Source: Paraphysomonas bandaiensis (taxonomy: Eukaryota > Chrysophyceae). Taken from it: DNA of 64,000 nucleotides. The position numbers and the translations under genes were made by a program. Of this stretch, positions 34,926 to 45,420 are shown piece after piece. The number at the start of each line of letters is the position of its first letter. The stretch's first letter is position 1. Under the pieces are notes generated by a model. The model searched no databases. It saw only the letters and a program-made list of their open reading frames with translations, and was not told the origin of the DNA. The DNA is taken from the NCBI GenBank assembly GCA_965644295.1, contig CBFFRP010000108.1:248001-312000 (forward strand), in the 5' to 3' direction.

Positions 34926-37625
34926 ATGCAAACCTCTGCACTGCATATGATTCGACACACCTCATGCTATATATGCATATATCTTCTCTCTTGTACCATT
35001 TTCATATCTGGCGATACGACTCCTCCGCCTCGCTTTAATCTTGCAGCGCAGGTGCCGTTACTTGTGGAGGATGGTGAACCAGTCACTTCAAGTCTTACCA
35101 TTCAGCAGGCAATACTTATGGCTGTAAATGAAATCAATAATAAGACGGATGGTGTTGCTGATGATTTACTTCCTCAGACTCATTTGTATATCACCATACG
35201 TTCAGTTGGTGCTTCATTTGAGGATGGTGTCAGTGCGACAGTTGAGCAAGTGTCGGCTTTTGGAGAAAATGAGACAGTTGTAGCATGCATCGGTCCATCT
35301 AATTTCGAGACATACAAAGGTGGGTCCTCGATTTTTTTGAACCATCACGTAGCCCAAGTTGGCTACCATGCTAGAGACTCAGCAGTAGGGATGTCGGATC
35401 TATATCCCAATTCTCTCCGCACTGTACCAGGACATTACGTCGCAGGATACATTATAGCGGACTTTGTTTCCCATCAACGCTGGAAACGAGTTTCACTCTT
35501 TTCTACTTCAGATACATTTGGCAATATAGCGTCCTTCTTTTTTGCGAAGGAAGCAAGAAAGCATGGTGTGACCATCTTAACACAGCACAAAATATCGAAG
35601 TACACGAAAGACTACTCCTCTCATATTCTCCGTGCGAAACGGTCGGGGGCAAAAATTTTTGTTCTATTAATGTCATCTGAATCCGCTGCAAAGTTGTTAA
35701 GTCAGGCTTATTTACTGGGGCTCTTTAATTCGGACACCGTAATCATTGGCAATGAAGAAATATCGAGTTTAACAACATGGGCACGACTTAATCCTGAGTT
35801 ACCATCTCTTGTGACGGGGTTTATTAGTTTTAAATACCATGAACATCCAGAACTGAGTAAAGAAAAGACTGAATTTATTCAGCGCTTTCGCAGTCAGTCA
35901 CACACACTAGGTAGAACTGAGAATAGTTCAGAAGTGTGCGACAACTCAACGGATGCCACAGGCAATTATTTATACCGCGTTGATTACTATGAGGATCATG
36001 GAAGTGTCAGTACCTGCGTTGGCTTAAATCATTCCTTATTTGTAGAGGATGGAAGTGATCTACATCCTGCAGTATATCACGCTTATGATGCTACCTACGC
36101 CATCGCAAATGGCCTGCATCGTTTGGTGTATGAAAAGGGGAATTACTTGGTAAATGATGACGGTCTTACTGAGGAGCTTCTATATGGAGTACATTTCCCA
36201 GGTGTTTCTGGTGAGGTAACGTTCTCCACACAATATGAAGAAGCTGGCCTTGACGTGGGGGGGCGGAGTACTGGGTTCACTTTTGATATTCTCAATTATG
36301 ACAGCTCGTTTTCCTCAGCTGAATTTGTTTTAATTGGCAAATATCACAGTGAAACTGGGGTCACTTTCTGTGAAAATTGTCGAATAACATATGCTGGCAG
36401 CGAAAAGAAACCTTTGGATAGAGCTGAGGCGAAAGTTGTGCATCTGAACTCTTTCAAGTTTGCTGTCGCGATGGCTTTCTCGCTTATGGCTGTATTATTC
36501 GTCATATTTTACTTGCTCATATTTGTTGTGTACAAAGAGACTCGCTTAATAAAAGCAGCACAACCATTGGTATGTTACACTATCCTGTTTGGGTGTTGTT
36601 TAGGTTGTATTCGATCAATCGCGGCAACTGTAAATCCGACAGTGGGTCTTTGTATATTGCAATTGTGGCTGTCACACATGTCATTCGCTATTGTATTTTC
36701 TGGTATGCTTGTGAAGCTCTGGAAAGTGCACAAGGTTATGTACTCGTCATTTAAACGGATAAAGCTGTCACGCATTGCTACTGTGCGGTTAATTCTCCTA
36801 TGCACGCTCCCTGTGTGCATTTATCTGTTTTTCATTTCTTTACTCGGCGGAGTAGAAGTTATCGATGTTTTGGTTCGGGAGAATCAGCATAGTATTGTGT
36901 ATCAACAGCAATGTGAATTTGAATTACGCACTGAATTGTACGGGCTGTATGCTATCGAACTGATGTCCGTGTTGTGTGGTTTATATCTTTGCTACCTCGT
37001 TAAAGATATCCCTGAAAGCTTATCGCATTATATTGCTCTGAGCAAAAGTAAGTTTTTTCATTGAAAACTTTATGTATGTCATACATTTAATGCAGGTATC
37101 ACATGCGTTACGTTTTTGTCTTCAGTGTGTTTCTTCGTAATATACTCGTTTCAGCTCGACCCGAATAGCGCCCAATGCTTGGTATCTGTTGCATTTTCTT
37201 TATGTATTATTACCATACTTGATTATTTATTCCGAAGTACTTGTGTCAATTTGCTCTTGGGGAAGGACATTTCAAATTCCTTCCTAGTTAAAAAAGGAAT
37301 GCATAAAAGTGTTTTGGAAGTTTGGAATGGGGTACCTATTAGCCCAGAAGAAGATGAGAACTATTGTGCATCTCCCAGTACGAATATCGTGAATAACTGG
37401 AATTTGAAAACGATTCCAAGGGATGTTGTTGAAGTAGCAGAGAGGAAAAAGGAAATCCATAATGTTATGGATGCATTGCGACAAGAGTTATCTCAATTGG
37501 TCGCCTCAGAAATATACTCTGATTCAGACTATGTTTCAGATATGTCTGTACTATCTCAGGCTCCGCGTTCTCGGAATAGTAGTCCAACAGTTTCGGTACC
37601 TTCGTATGTTCAACGTTTTTCCTGA
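34926..37625 (+). CDS. Class C G-protein-coupled receptor, GABA-B-like
   Basis: Two exons (34926-37047, 37096-37625) give 883 residues. A hydrophobic N-terminus (CYICIYLLSCTIFIS) fits a signal peptide. Residues about 35-480 form a Venus-flytrap (ANF-receptor type) domain with VPLLVEDGEPVTSS, AVNEINNKTDG, ACIGPSNFETY, VGYHARDSAVG and YPNSLRTVPGHYVAGYI. There is no cysteine-rich domain, which is typical of GABA-B-like rather than mGluR-like receptors. Seven membrane spans follow, with family features such as LQLWLSHMSFAIVFSGMLVK and KLWKVHKVMY. The intron (48 nt) falls between TM5 and TM6. The cytosolic tail has a likely coiled coil (VVEVAERKKEIHNVMDALRQ) and a Ser-rich end. The ligand is unknown. 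Confidence 0.92.
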
Positions 37626-38389
37626 TAATTGGGTTTGAATATGAGTTTGGGAAATCTGACTGATTTGTTGTGATACGAGTAGAAAAATATTATTTCTATC
37701 AACGTTTCGCATGTGAATTTGCTATTCTCTTTTCAGGTCTCTTCAAACCTTGTACTCTTTGACGTCCTTATTTTTGCCCGAATGGACTCAGTTTTTTGTA
37801 TTTGTTTCCCATGGACGACCATCTGGATACGTTTTAGTCCAAGGTGTTTTGCTGTTATGTCTATATCTGGTGGTTGAAATTAACGGAGCTACACGTTCTT
37901 TCTCATTCATCGGTATGACTGCATCGTTGTAAAGTTGTGATTTATGAAAATATCTCATACGTATTCGTACAGTGATATACCGTAAGTTTTCTTACTGCTT
38001 TCTGAAAAAATAGTAAATATTGTAATTGTACCTGTTTAATTTTGCTGTATTGCGCAATTAGAGGATATTTGTGATGTTGTCGGATTGACTGCTGAGTGTA
38101 TGATAAACATGTGAAGGAGAACAAGTGTTACGTAAATCTTAATTCAAGAAAGTATTGTTATTAATTAGAAAGTAACGTATAATTTCTTGAATGCGAATCT
38201 GGCATTTAAGCATTGTGTGTAAGAAAGCAAGTTTAAGGTGTTGTTGTACAAAGTTAATTTCAGTGACATGATATCCGACTCTAACATAGTAGCGGGCCAG
38301 TTATAAATAGAGCTTGACAATTATTTGGCTGAGATCTCAGAGCAGAACATATAAAAACGCCAGGAACTAAAGCTAAAACATTCTGGAAA
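37626..38389. other. Intergenic
   Basis: AT-rich. A TATA-like TTATAAATA at about 38300-38310 lies about 80 bp before the possible small gene that follows. No other gene recognised. Confidence 0.35.
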
Positions 38390-40143
38390 ATGGCACGAGA
38401 AAACTACACTTGTATTTGCGTCGTTTTGGGAGGCTTGACAATTGGGGGTTGTTTACTGCTTACAGGTAACTGATACATGAAGGCAGACGAAACTCAAATA
38501 GTCCCTACTACCAATTAGAAATCAATTAAGAATGTCTCATTATTAGCAATTGGCGTTTAAGATTCAGTGCTTAGCTCTGATATCCTACTATTTAACGCTA
38601 CGAAAGCTGCTTGTGCGTCACCGCAAGCACCAAGGTGCAAGGTGCAACCACTTTCACTCTATTACTCAAGAAAGACGCAGTGAGTAACAGAGTGTTGATA
38701 TATCTGACATCTGCTGACTTCAGGACTTTTGAGTCCTTAAGGTGAACAGCCCGGAGGATGCCTTACTTCAGCAGGCAGCCTAATACCCCGTTGTTACCCT
38801 TGAGATGGCCCATTCCCAAATTCCTGTTTATTTGTCAAAGCCCAAAGACGTCTACACAAGCATTCGACTAAGAGTGGACAAAACGTTATCTGCTGTCTAT
38901 ATGTTTGAATCTAACGTTAGTTTCGCGGAGAAATATCTCCGCTATTTATCCCCCAGAACACCACGAAAAGTGCTAGTCCGACTTTGTTGCGGGGAAATTT
39001 ATATAACTGTATAAGTTAAGCATCGATTTTTACTGCGAGTTGACTGACCCGGAGACATCAAAGTAAGCAACGTTTATGATTTTAGGGTGTTATTTAAAAC
39101 TAGAAGCCCGTTCCCAGAAAACCCGAAGAAGTAGTACAGGTGAGTGTTTTTTACTGAAGGTTACCGTTGACTGTTGATAGTGCTAGAGTGCTGTATATAT
39201 ATTATTGAATATATATAGAACTATTATTATTGAGGAATGGTTCACATTATATTTAAATTGTCCATATACCACCAGGAATAATATAAATATAATACTATGA
39301 CTGGGTTAATCCCTCCACTTATCCCGGAATATATTGTCTTGAACACTATCACGGTTATGGGGTTCGGCGCTACAGTGACATGGATCTTTACTCTATCAAC
39401 AAAGTGTCGGATTTGCACATTATCGTGATGTACTGGGAAATAAATACTGGATAGATTTTATCTGAGAAAAAGTAACATGAGGCCAACTTTCAAACAGAAG
39501 ATTATGTTCTGCTTGTTTGGTACAAGTTACACCTTTCTCTTGTATAAAAACACGCCTTGACGAATAAATAGACACTCGGGGTTTTCAGGCTGCCTGCTGA
39601 AGTTTTACACGCCCGAAACAAGCAAATCTTATGGACTCAAAAAATCCTGAAGTCAGCAGATGTCAGGCAGATATATATCAACATTCTGCTGGCTCACTGC
39701 ATCTGTTCTGAGTGTTTAGTGCCGAATATGAGGTCACATGATTGGTGCAGCCAATAGCAGAGGTAGCGCGATAGGCGTACCTCATGGATGCATCATGACA
39801 ATAGAAATGTCTTACCACACATACTTACTCCCCAGTCTTACTTACCTGACTCAGGTCATATAGATTAGACCTGACAATATATTATTCTAGCAGTGTTTAG
39901 TGCATTTGTGATGATTTTAAGTTTTTTCTTTCGTACAGCAGCGGAGAAGGTTTACGTCTCTGATAATTGTTTACGAATACCTGTCTACTATTCGTTGAAA
40001 TTGACTCGATAATATTACGTTCATAATGATTAATTTTCTTTTGGTTAGAGACTCACCCATCTTTCTATACCGCCGTTTTGTGATTTTCATTTGAATTGAA
40101 AATTTCTGTTCCAGGTGGTTCATCTCTAGAAGATATAGAATAA
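38390..40143 (+). CDS. Possible small single-span membrane protein with repeat-filled introns
   Basis: A tentative three-exon gene: 38390-38465, 39086-39139 and 40115-40143. Exon 1 reads MARENYTCICVV then a hydrophobic stretch to LLLT and ends at a GTAACT donor in phase 1. Exon 2 starts after TTTTAG and reads GCYLKLEARSQKTRRSS, ending at GTGAGT. Exon 3 ends at TAA. The product would be about 52 residues: one membrane span and a basic tail. An alternative exon 3 at 39276-39286 also stays in phase. Intron 1 contains an inverted hairpin tail and an inverted second-family repeat; intron 2 contains a direct second-family copy. No homologue is known to me. Confidence 0.35.
38544..38660 (-). repeat. 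Hairpin-tail repeat, copy 6 (inverted)
   Basis: Minus-strand copy with the GCACCTTGGTGC palindrome and the GCTTGCGGTGACGCACAAGC hairpin. A small CAAGGTG duplication is present. It is followed to the right by an inverted second-family repeat, the same order (second family, then tail) as at 56 kb. Confidence 0.65.
38690..39005 (-). repeat. Second repeat family copy (inverted)
   Basis: Minus-strand copy with the family words for GTCGGACT, the AGACGTCTTTGGG core, GCCTGCTGAAG and TTCACCTTAAGGACTC. It is inverted relative to the copy at 39510-39845. Confidence 0.6.
39510..39845 (+). repeat. Second repeat family copy (direct)
   Basis: Carries CCTTGACGAATAAATAG, GCTGCCTGCTGAAG, TCCTGAAGTCAGCAGATGTCAG and CTCATGGATGCATCATG. 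It matches the 3' half of 31340-31860. Confidence 0.6.
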
Positions 40144-41799
40144 ATTAATAGACACAAAGTAAAGAATAAATTAATATTTTATATATTTTTATAGATACCC
40201 CACACGATAATTTTATTTCATATTTTAGTATTATTATTTCATACTTGCGAGTACCACTCCAGTAGTTTCGTTTGCCATCAAGAAATAATGCAACTACAAT
40301 ATTCAATCTCCTTGACTTATCTCCCATATGGTCGGCCTATTCATAATAATAACATTAAATCAGTAGATGGATAGAAGATTCCCATTCATACTGCTGCTGT
40401 TGTTATTGTTAAAATCATACTATTAAATCTAACCAGTAGTCTACTATGAAAAGCAGTACATCAAAAACGGTCTCTAGACGAGAATCTGAAGAAACCTGAA
40501 GAGATCATTAGGGAAAACTCATAGACTGGTTTAAGATTAAAGACTATAATGAGAATAGCTGAAAGTACACTCATTTTTCGGGCTTGTTTTCGTTTGGCAG
40601 ATGTGTATCAGTTAATTGTGATGTGTTCTTGTTCTTGTCATGCGGAAATAACTAACTAATATATATATAGTAACTACGTGAAATCGTGACTATGTCTACG
40701 ATTGTAAATTTTGAATTAGTTGTGATGGTGAAGATAATCAATGGGGCAAGTTGAAATGATGATGTGAAATGTTTATCAAATTTTAGTTAATTGAATCAGA
40801 AATTGATACGTATCGAAGCAGTATAAATACTTATAGCTAACAGTCTTTTGTAATTTTATTCAAAATCCTACAAGTTTGAAAGTCTTCTCTGAATAATTTG
40901 GCTTTCGTTTACATTTCCAGGTTATCCCACTGTCCACGAGTCCAATTATACGTTGTGTATGATGGCTGGTAGTAAGAGTTGTTGTTACTCAAATCGTGCT
41001 ACTAACGTAGTTCTGTGTTTACGCTATTTCTAACGTTTTTGGCCATAATAAACGAAAAAACTGTCCCATCAATATGCGATAAAAGAAACGAAGTTTACTT
41101 GTAACACCATATGATTGTTTCAGGTTGATTGGAGCCCTTTCCGTCAACTGATATACGCATACAGTTCAAAATTGTAATCTATGACACATACATAATTCAC
41201 AACCAGCCCCAAATCAACATTGTATACTAAAAGAATCTACCACATGTCATGCTGTTGGAACACTACTCGTAATGGTTGTGTACATACATACATGGCAATT
41301 GTACAACCCCACAATACAATACATCCCATCCGTAACAGCTAAATATCACTGTTTAATACGGTAAATATCACCGTGTTGTGCTATTAGATGTATGATCCGT
41401 ATCGTTGTAGAGGTCAGAACCTTCACATTAAGTCATGCAAGGAGGCTCCAGAGGACTAGAAGTAACCCGCTATATATATAAGACAGTGGGTGGTTCATTC
41501 GATTAGAGGAGACTAATGAATTAAGTATAGCATGAGTCCACTACCCTCCAGTGCATGCCATGACAATCTCAGTTAATAGTGAGGTATGTGGACAGACAGA
41601 CTTGAGAGATAAATGAAAGCTAAAAATCTTTGAAAACTGATATAAATCCCTGGTTTCCGTAAAATACATAGTTTTCCACTATCAAAAATTCAGTACCAAC
41701 AAGCACACATAATATCATCACTAGAATAAATTTGTAATATATATATCCTAAATTTATTGCATCCAAACAAGAAGTCTGCGCGGTGCTAAGGCCCGTATG
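40144..41799. other. Intergenic, AT-rich
   Basis: No gene recognised. A stretch after TTTCCAG at about 40920 is open for roughly 37 codons and could be an alternative 3' exon of the preceding small gene; this is not supported further. Confidence 0.35.
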
Positions 41800-41892
41800 G
41801 CAGAATTCGTCTAGTGGTTAGGACAACACGTTGTGGAGCCTACAACGTGGCGAAAGTCCGTGTAAACCTGGGTTCGATTCCCAGATTCTGCA
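41800..41892 (+). tRNA. tRNA-His (GTG) with 21-nt intron
   Basis: The acceptor stem GCAGAAT pairs with ATTCTGC at the 3' end, followed by discriminator A. The D arm, the T arm (CTGGG TTCGATT CCCAG) and the ACACG/CGTGT anticodon stem are all present. The anticodon GTG is at 41833-41835 in the loop TTGTGG. Between loop position 37 and the stem there are 21 extra bases (41837-41857), at the canonical tRNA intron site. Part of the intron (CTACAAC) can pair with the anticodon region GTTGTGG. CCA is not encoded. A G is encoded at position -1, as expected for His. Confidence 0.92.
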
Positions 41893-41943
41893 TTCCTTTT
41901 TTTAATGTTATTTTCCGTGTTTCTAAAATAGCAAAAAAGAATA

Positions 41944-42025
41944 TGTCAGAAGTGGGATTTGAACCCACGCCTACGAATAGAGCACGACCTGAACGTGCCG
42001 CCTTAGACCACTCGGCCATCCTGAC
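41944..42025 (-). tRNA. tRNA-Leu (CAG)
   Basis: On the minus strand the sequence begins GTCAGGATGGCCGAGTGG, typical of class II tRNA-Leu, with the anticodon loop TTCAGGT in the stem CACG/CGTG, a long variable arm and the T arm GTGGGTTCAAATCCCAC. The acceptor end TCTGAC pairs with the start, with discriminator A. Length is 82 nt and no intron is present. It lies 51 bp from tRNA-His in opposite orientation (tail to tail). Confidence 0.93.
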
Positions 42026-42957
42026 TTTCATAACATCAATATTTCAAATAATTTGTATATATATATTGCTTTCTTTGTCCCACCCTAAGGTTAAACACAT
42101 ATGCTTTTATCAACAATCATTTGTATATCTATCCCGGCCTCACACCTTTATATCGTTGATCACATACGGAATGGACAAGATTTGTTGTTACTATAGAGTG
42201 CGCTTAATGGCAAGTGTGGAATGATATTATACATCACATAAGGCTAGGAATACCTATGTGGTATATGGTATATGGCTGGTATTGCTGCAGTCAGTAAATG
42301 TTATACATAGAGTATAACCGGTATACCGCACAAGCATATTTTTCACAAACGGAACTTTCTGCAACGTTCATTGCTGGACAATACCTGTCCAATTATTTGT
42401 GATCCATTGGCTGAGAGACGTCGTTGTCAGAAAGTTGGCCAATAGCATCAGGAGCAGCAGCAAGGAAAAGTGACAGGTGGGGCACAGGGGAAAGTGTAGG
42501 ACTATTTACTGTATACTCAACGCCATACACTGTACTCGTCTGGTCCATGCCCCACCATCAGTCATTCCACGCATATTCATTCACCCAGCCACCTATCCCT
42601 GTATATGTACAAGTACAGTCCTCCTCTACCCCTACACACATACGTCTCTCTCCTCTGCTCTCCTGTAGCGTGTATATCGCTCAGTGTAGTGGTTTCTATC
42701 CATTATATTCATCAGATAAATCTCGCTAACTCCTGCATAACATTCAAGGCATTCATGAATATGTACTAGATATTTACGAATATCTGTACAGTAACTGGGA
42801 GGGGATAGTTGCGTATTGTTACTGAAGGTAAGCCCACATATCTCTGTCATAACAACATGCCCTCCACTGCCCTCCACACTGCATGGACCATCTCTCATAT
42901 ATGCCTTATATATACACACATCCCTATATAACACTCTGCGGTGTTGTCGTATAGGAA
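42026..42957. other. Intergenic / upstream region
   Basis: No gene recognised. The part from 42500 to 42640 contains GTATACTC, TACACTGTACTC and TGTACAAGTACAG words, as in other upstream tracts. Confidence 0.35.
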
Positions 42958-44689
42958 ATGGACGACAATGCGAGTGACTGCAGTGATAACTACATCGATT
43001 TTGAAGACCTGCTGGACTTCGGCTCTCCGAAGAAGGTCATAACATCATCTGTTTTGGTCTTAATAATGATTGAAATGCAGAGATCATTCAGTGACGTAGA
43101 TACTCTGTTTGACAACCACAGCTATGGATTGCTCCCAGATGCAGTGTACGTTGTTTTTAGATGAGTGGTACTCGTGAATGACGCTGTCATATGTAGGTAT
43201 TCAACTTCAGGCCCCAACGATGATACCACTCCCTGGGAAATATTCTCTATGGACCAGTGGGCCCAGTTGCAGCTCTTAGGAGTCGTGTCAGCCGATGAAC
43301 TAATTCCTAGAGTAGACTCCATTGCTCTATCTGGTCGACGCATTTCAGCATCCACTGTACCACTGCAGTTACACACCGAGACACGGCACCTATGGTCTAA
43401 GGAGCTTGAGCTTTGTATGAATTCAGCGGTTGGTGTCATGTCATCGAGCAACAAGTCAGGTGGGTACTTTGAGGGTTACCGTATCGTCTGGTCTGGGGAG
43501 CGACTGCCAGAAGGCCTTACAGCAGAGAATATTACCTCACTTACACTTGATCACGGAAACAAACACGGACTTGACTGGAGGCATGTTTTCTACCTTGAAA
43601 AGCAATGTCAGTTCACGTCGGACGAGAGCGAATACCAAAAAACAGACGCAATTAAGCGGGATGATGTTTCGTACGTAACGGCACTATGTACACACGAAGG
43701 CCACCTGATTCCACATCCGAAACATGTGCTGCCGTTCACGATGGCTTACGCCACTGCTGACACCATTCCCATAAGGTAGCTTTGTTTGCGCACGAGTGTA
43801 ATGGGTCGTTCTTAATATCAATTTCTGCAGCAATATCATCACTGTGACGTACTCCCAGCGGTCCACAGATGGATCCCAAACCTCTACTCCTGTTACACTC
43901 AAAAGACAATTCTGCGACTCCCGGCACTATGTGGAGATTTACCGACAAGTTGTCGGTAAAAGGCTACGTGACCGTCCCGACCTTGTGGAGTAAGTTCAGC
44001 ACCATTAGTATGAATATTTCTTTTACGCTTTGCTTGTGTGCAGCCCTCTCCTTGCCCTGGATCGCGAACAGAAAAGTCACCGTCGACGGAGTTACCAGCA
44101 CAAGATTCTGAACTCCGTTGACAGTTCATCTAGCTCCACGATATCTGTGGAAGAGGCAGGATCCACCCCAACTACTCTAGAGAACTTGGCGGAATGTATC
44201 GCTGACTCGCGCAAGCTACTTACACCCGAGACTAACCGCACCCGTGCTACAGACGGCATGGGGAGCATGAAGGTAGTTTATACTGGGACTGACGGGGAGT
44301 CCGAGCGGAAGAGAGCGCGGATTGATAACAAAGGGATCACAATCAACTCAAGCACGCCTATTCAGGTGTCTTCTACGAGAGAGCCCCAGCACAATCATTC
44401 AACGGTTGAACCCGTTCTCGATTCCGATCCTACCACGTCCCCTGCCGTGCAGGATTCTCCACTGTTTGGTCTCCCAAAGAATATGAAGGAATGGTCACAA
44501 CTATTTAAACAGAGTTCTGAGCTATTATCAGCCCTCTCATCAATGCCAGCTACAAATCGTGACACCAAGAAAGCTGAACTTATGCAGGTGTATATGGCAC
44601 TACAGTCTGCAGGAGTTTCTCTTGGAGTGAACGAGGTGTTAATAGGTCATGTGACCGAAAAGCTGACTGTACTGTTGTCCTCAAGGTGA
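42958..44689 (+). CDS. Hypothetical protein, probably nuclear
   Basis: Five exons (42958-43035, 43081-43145, 43197-43775, 43831-43989, 44044-44689), all in phase, give 508 residues. The N-terminus is acidic (DDNASDCSDNYIDFEDLLDF). Residues about 48-300 look globular with many aromatic residues (DDTTPWEIFSMDQWAQLQLL, EGYRIVWSGERLPEG, HVLPFTMAYATADTIPI) and could be a beta-rich DNA-binding or similar fold. The C-terminal 215 residues are Ser/Thr-rich with two basic clusters (EQKSHRRRSYQHK and ERKRARIDNK) that resemble nuclear localisation signals. A final helical region follows (EWSQLFKQSSELLSALSS). I do not recognise the family; a transcription-factor role is only a guess. Confidence 0.75.
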
Positions 44690-45420
44690 TGGAGACGATC
44701 TTGTGACGTATATATATTAGCACCAATTGGGGTGTGTGGACGGGTGAATTACTTATGTGCCTTTGTACACAGCTGGTTAGATGGCATAATAGTGCAAATT
44801 ACTGTAATTTTCATTGTTCATGCTCTAATTAATTTTTAGCTATCTTTCTGAAAGCAATGTCAGCTTTGATAATAATTATATTTGTGATTATGTCATATCT
44901 ATATTATGTTACATGATTTTCATAGCCCACTCACACACAACGACGACGAATTTTTTTTCAAATTGTCATTGTGTCTTTATCATTGTCATACAGAATACAG
45001 AACAAGCAAGGAAATAAAGCCATTCCAGGTATATTGTCTTTGATTGTTTGTTGTGTATCTTGTGAGTATATATATTATATTTATATTCATTCATTATATT
45101 CATAGTTATATAGGGTATAGGGGCTCTTCTTATTCTTGCTTGTTGTGCTTCTCCAATTATATCTCCATAATGTGCGAAAAACTTCTTGAAGTCAGTGAAA
45201 GTCTTAGTATCTCATCTGGGCTATGAAAAATATTATAGTGCAAATTACTGTTCTGCAACTAATAGAACCCGTGTATATAATACAAATGGTGATCGATAAA
45301 AATGTATATCCATGTGCTGCTATCTGGTAAACGTATTAGGTATTAAGTCCTACAGTCCTACAACACTTTTACAAAAACATTACGATATCTAATATAACAA
45401 TCATCACGTATTGAGGAACT
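44690..45420. other. Intergenic between convergent genes
   Basis: AT-rich; an AATAAAG word at about 45013 may serve as a polyadenylation signal for the preceding gene. No gene recognised. Confidence 0.35.
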
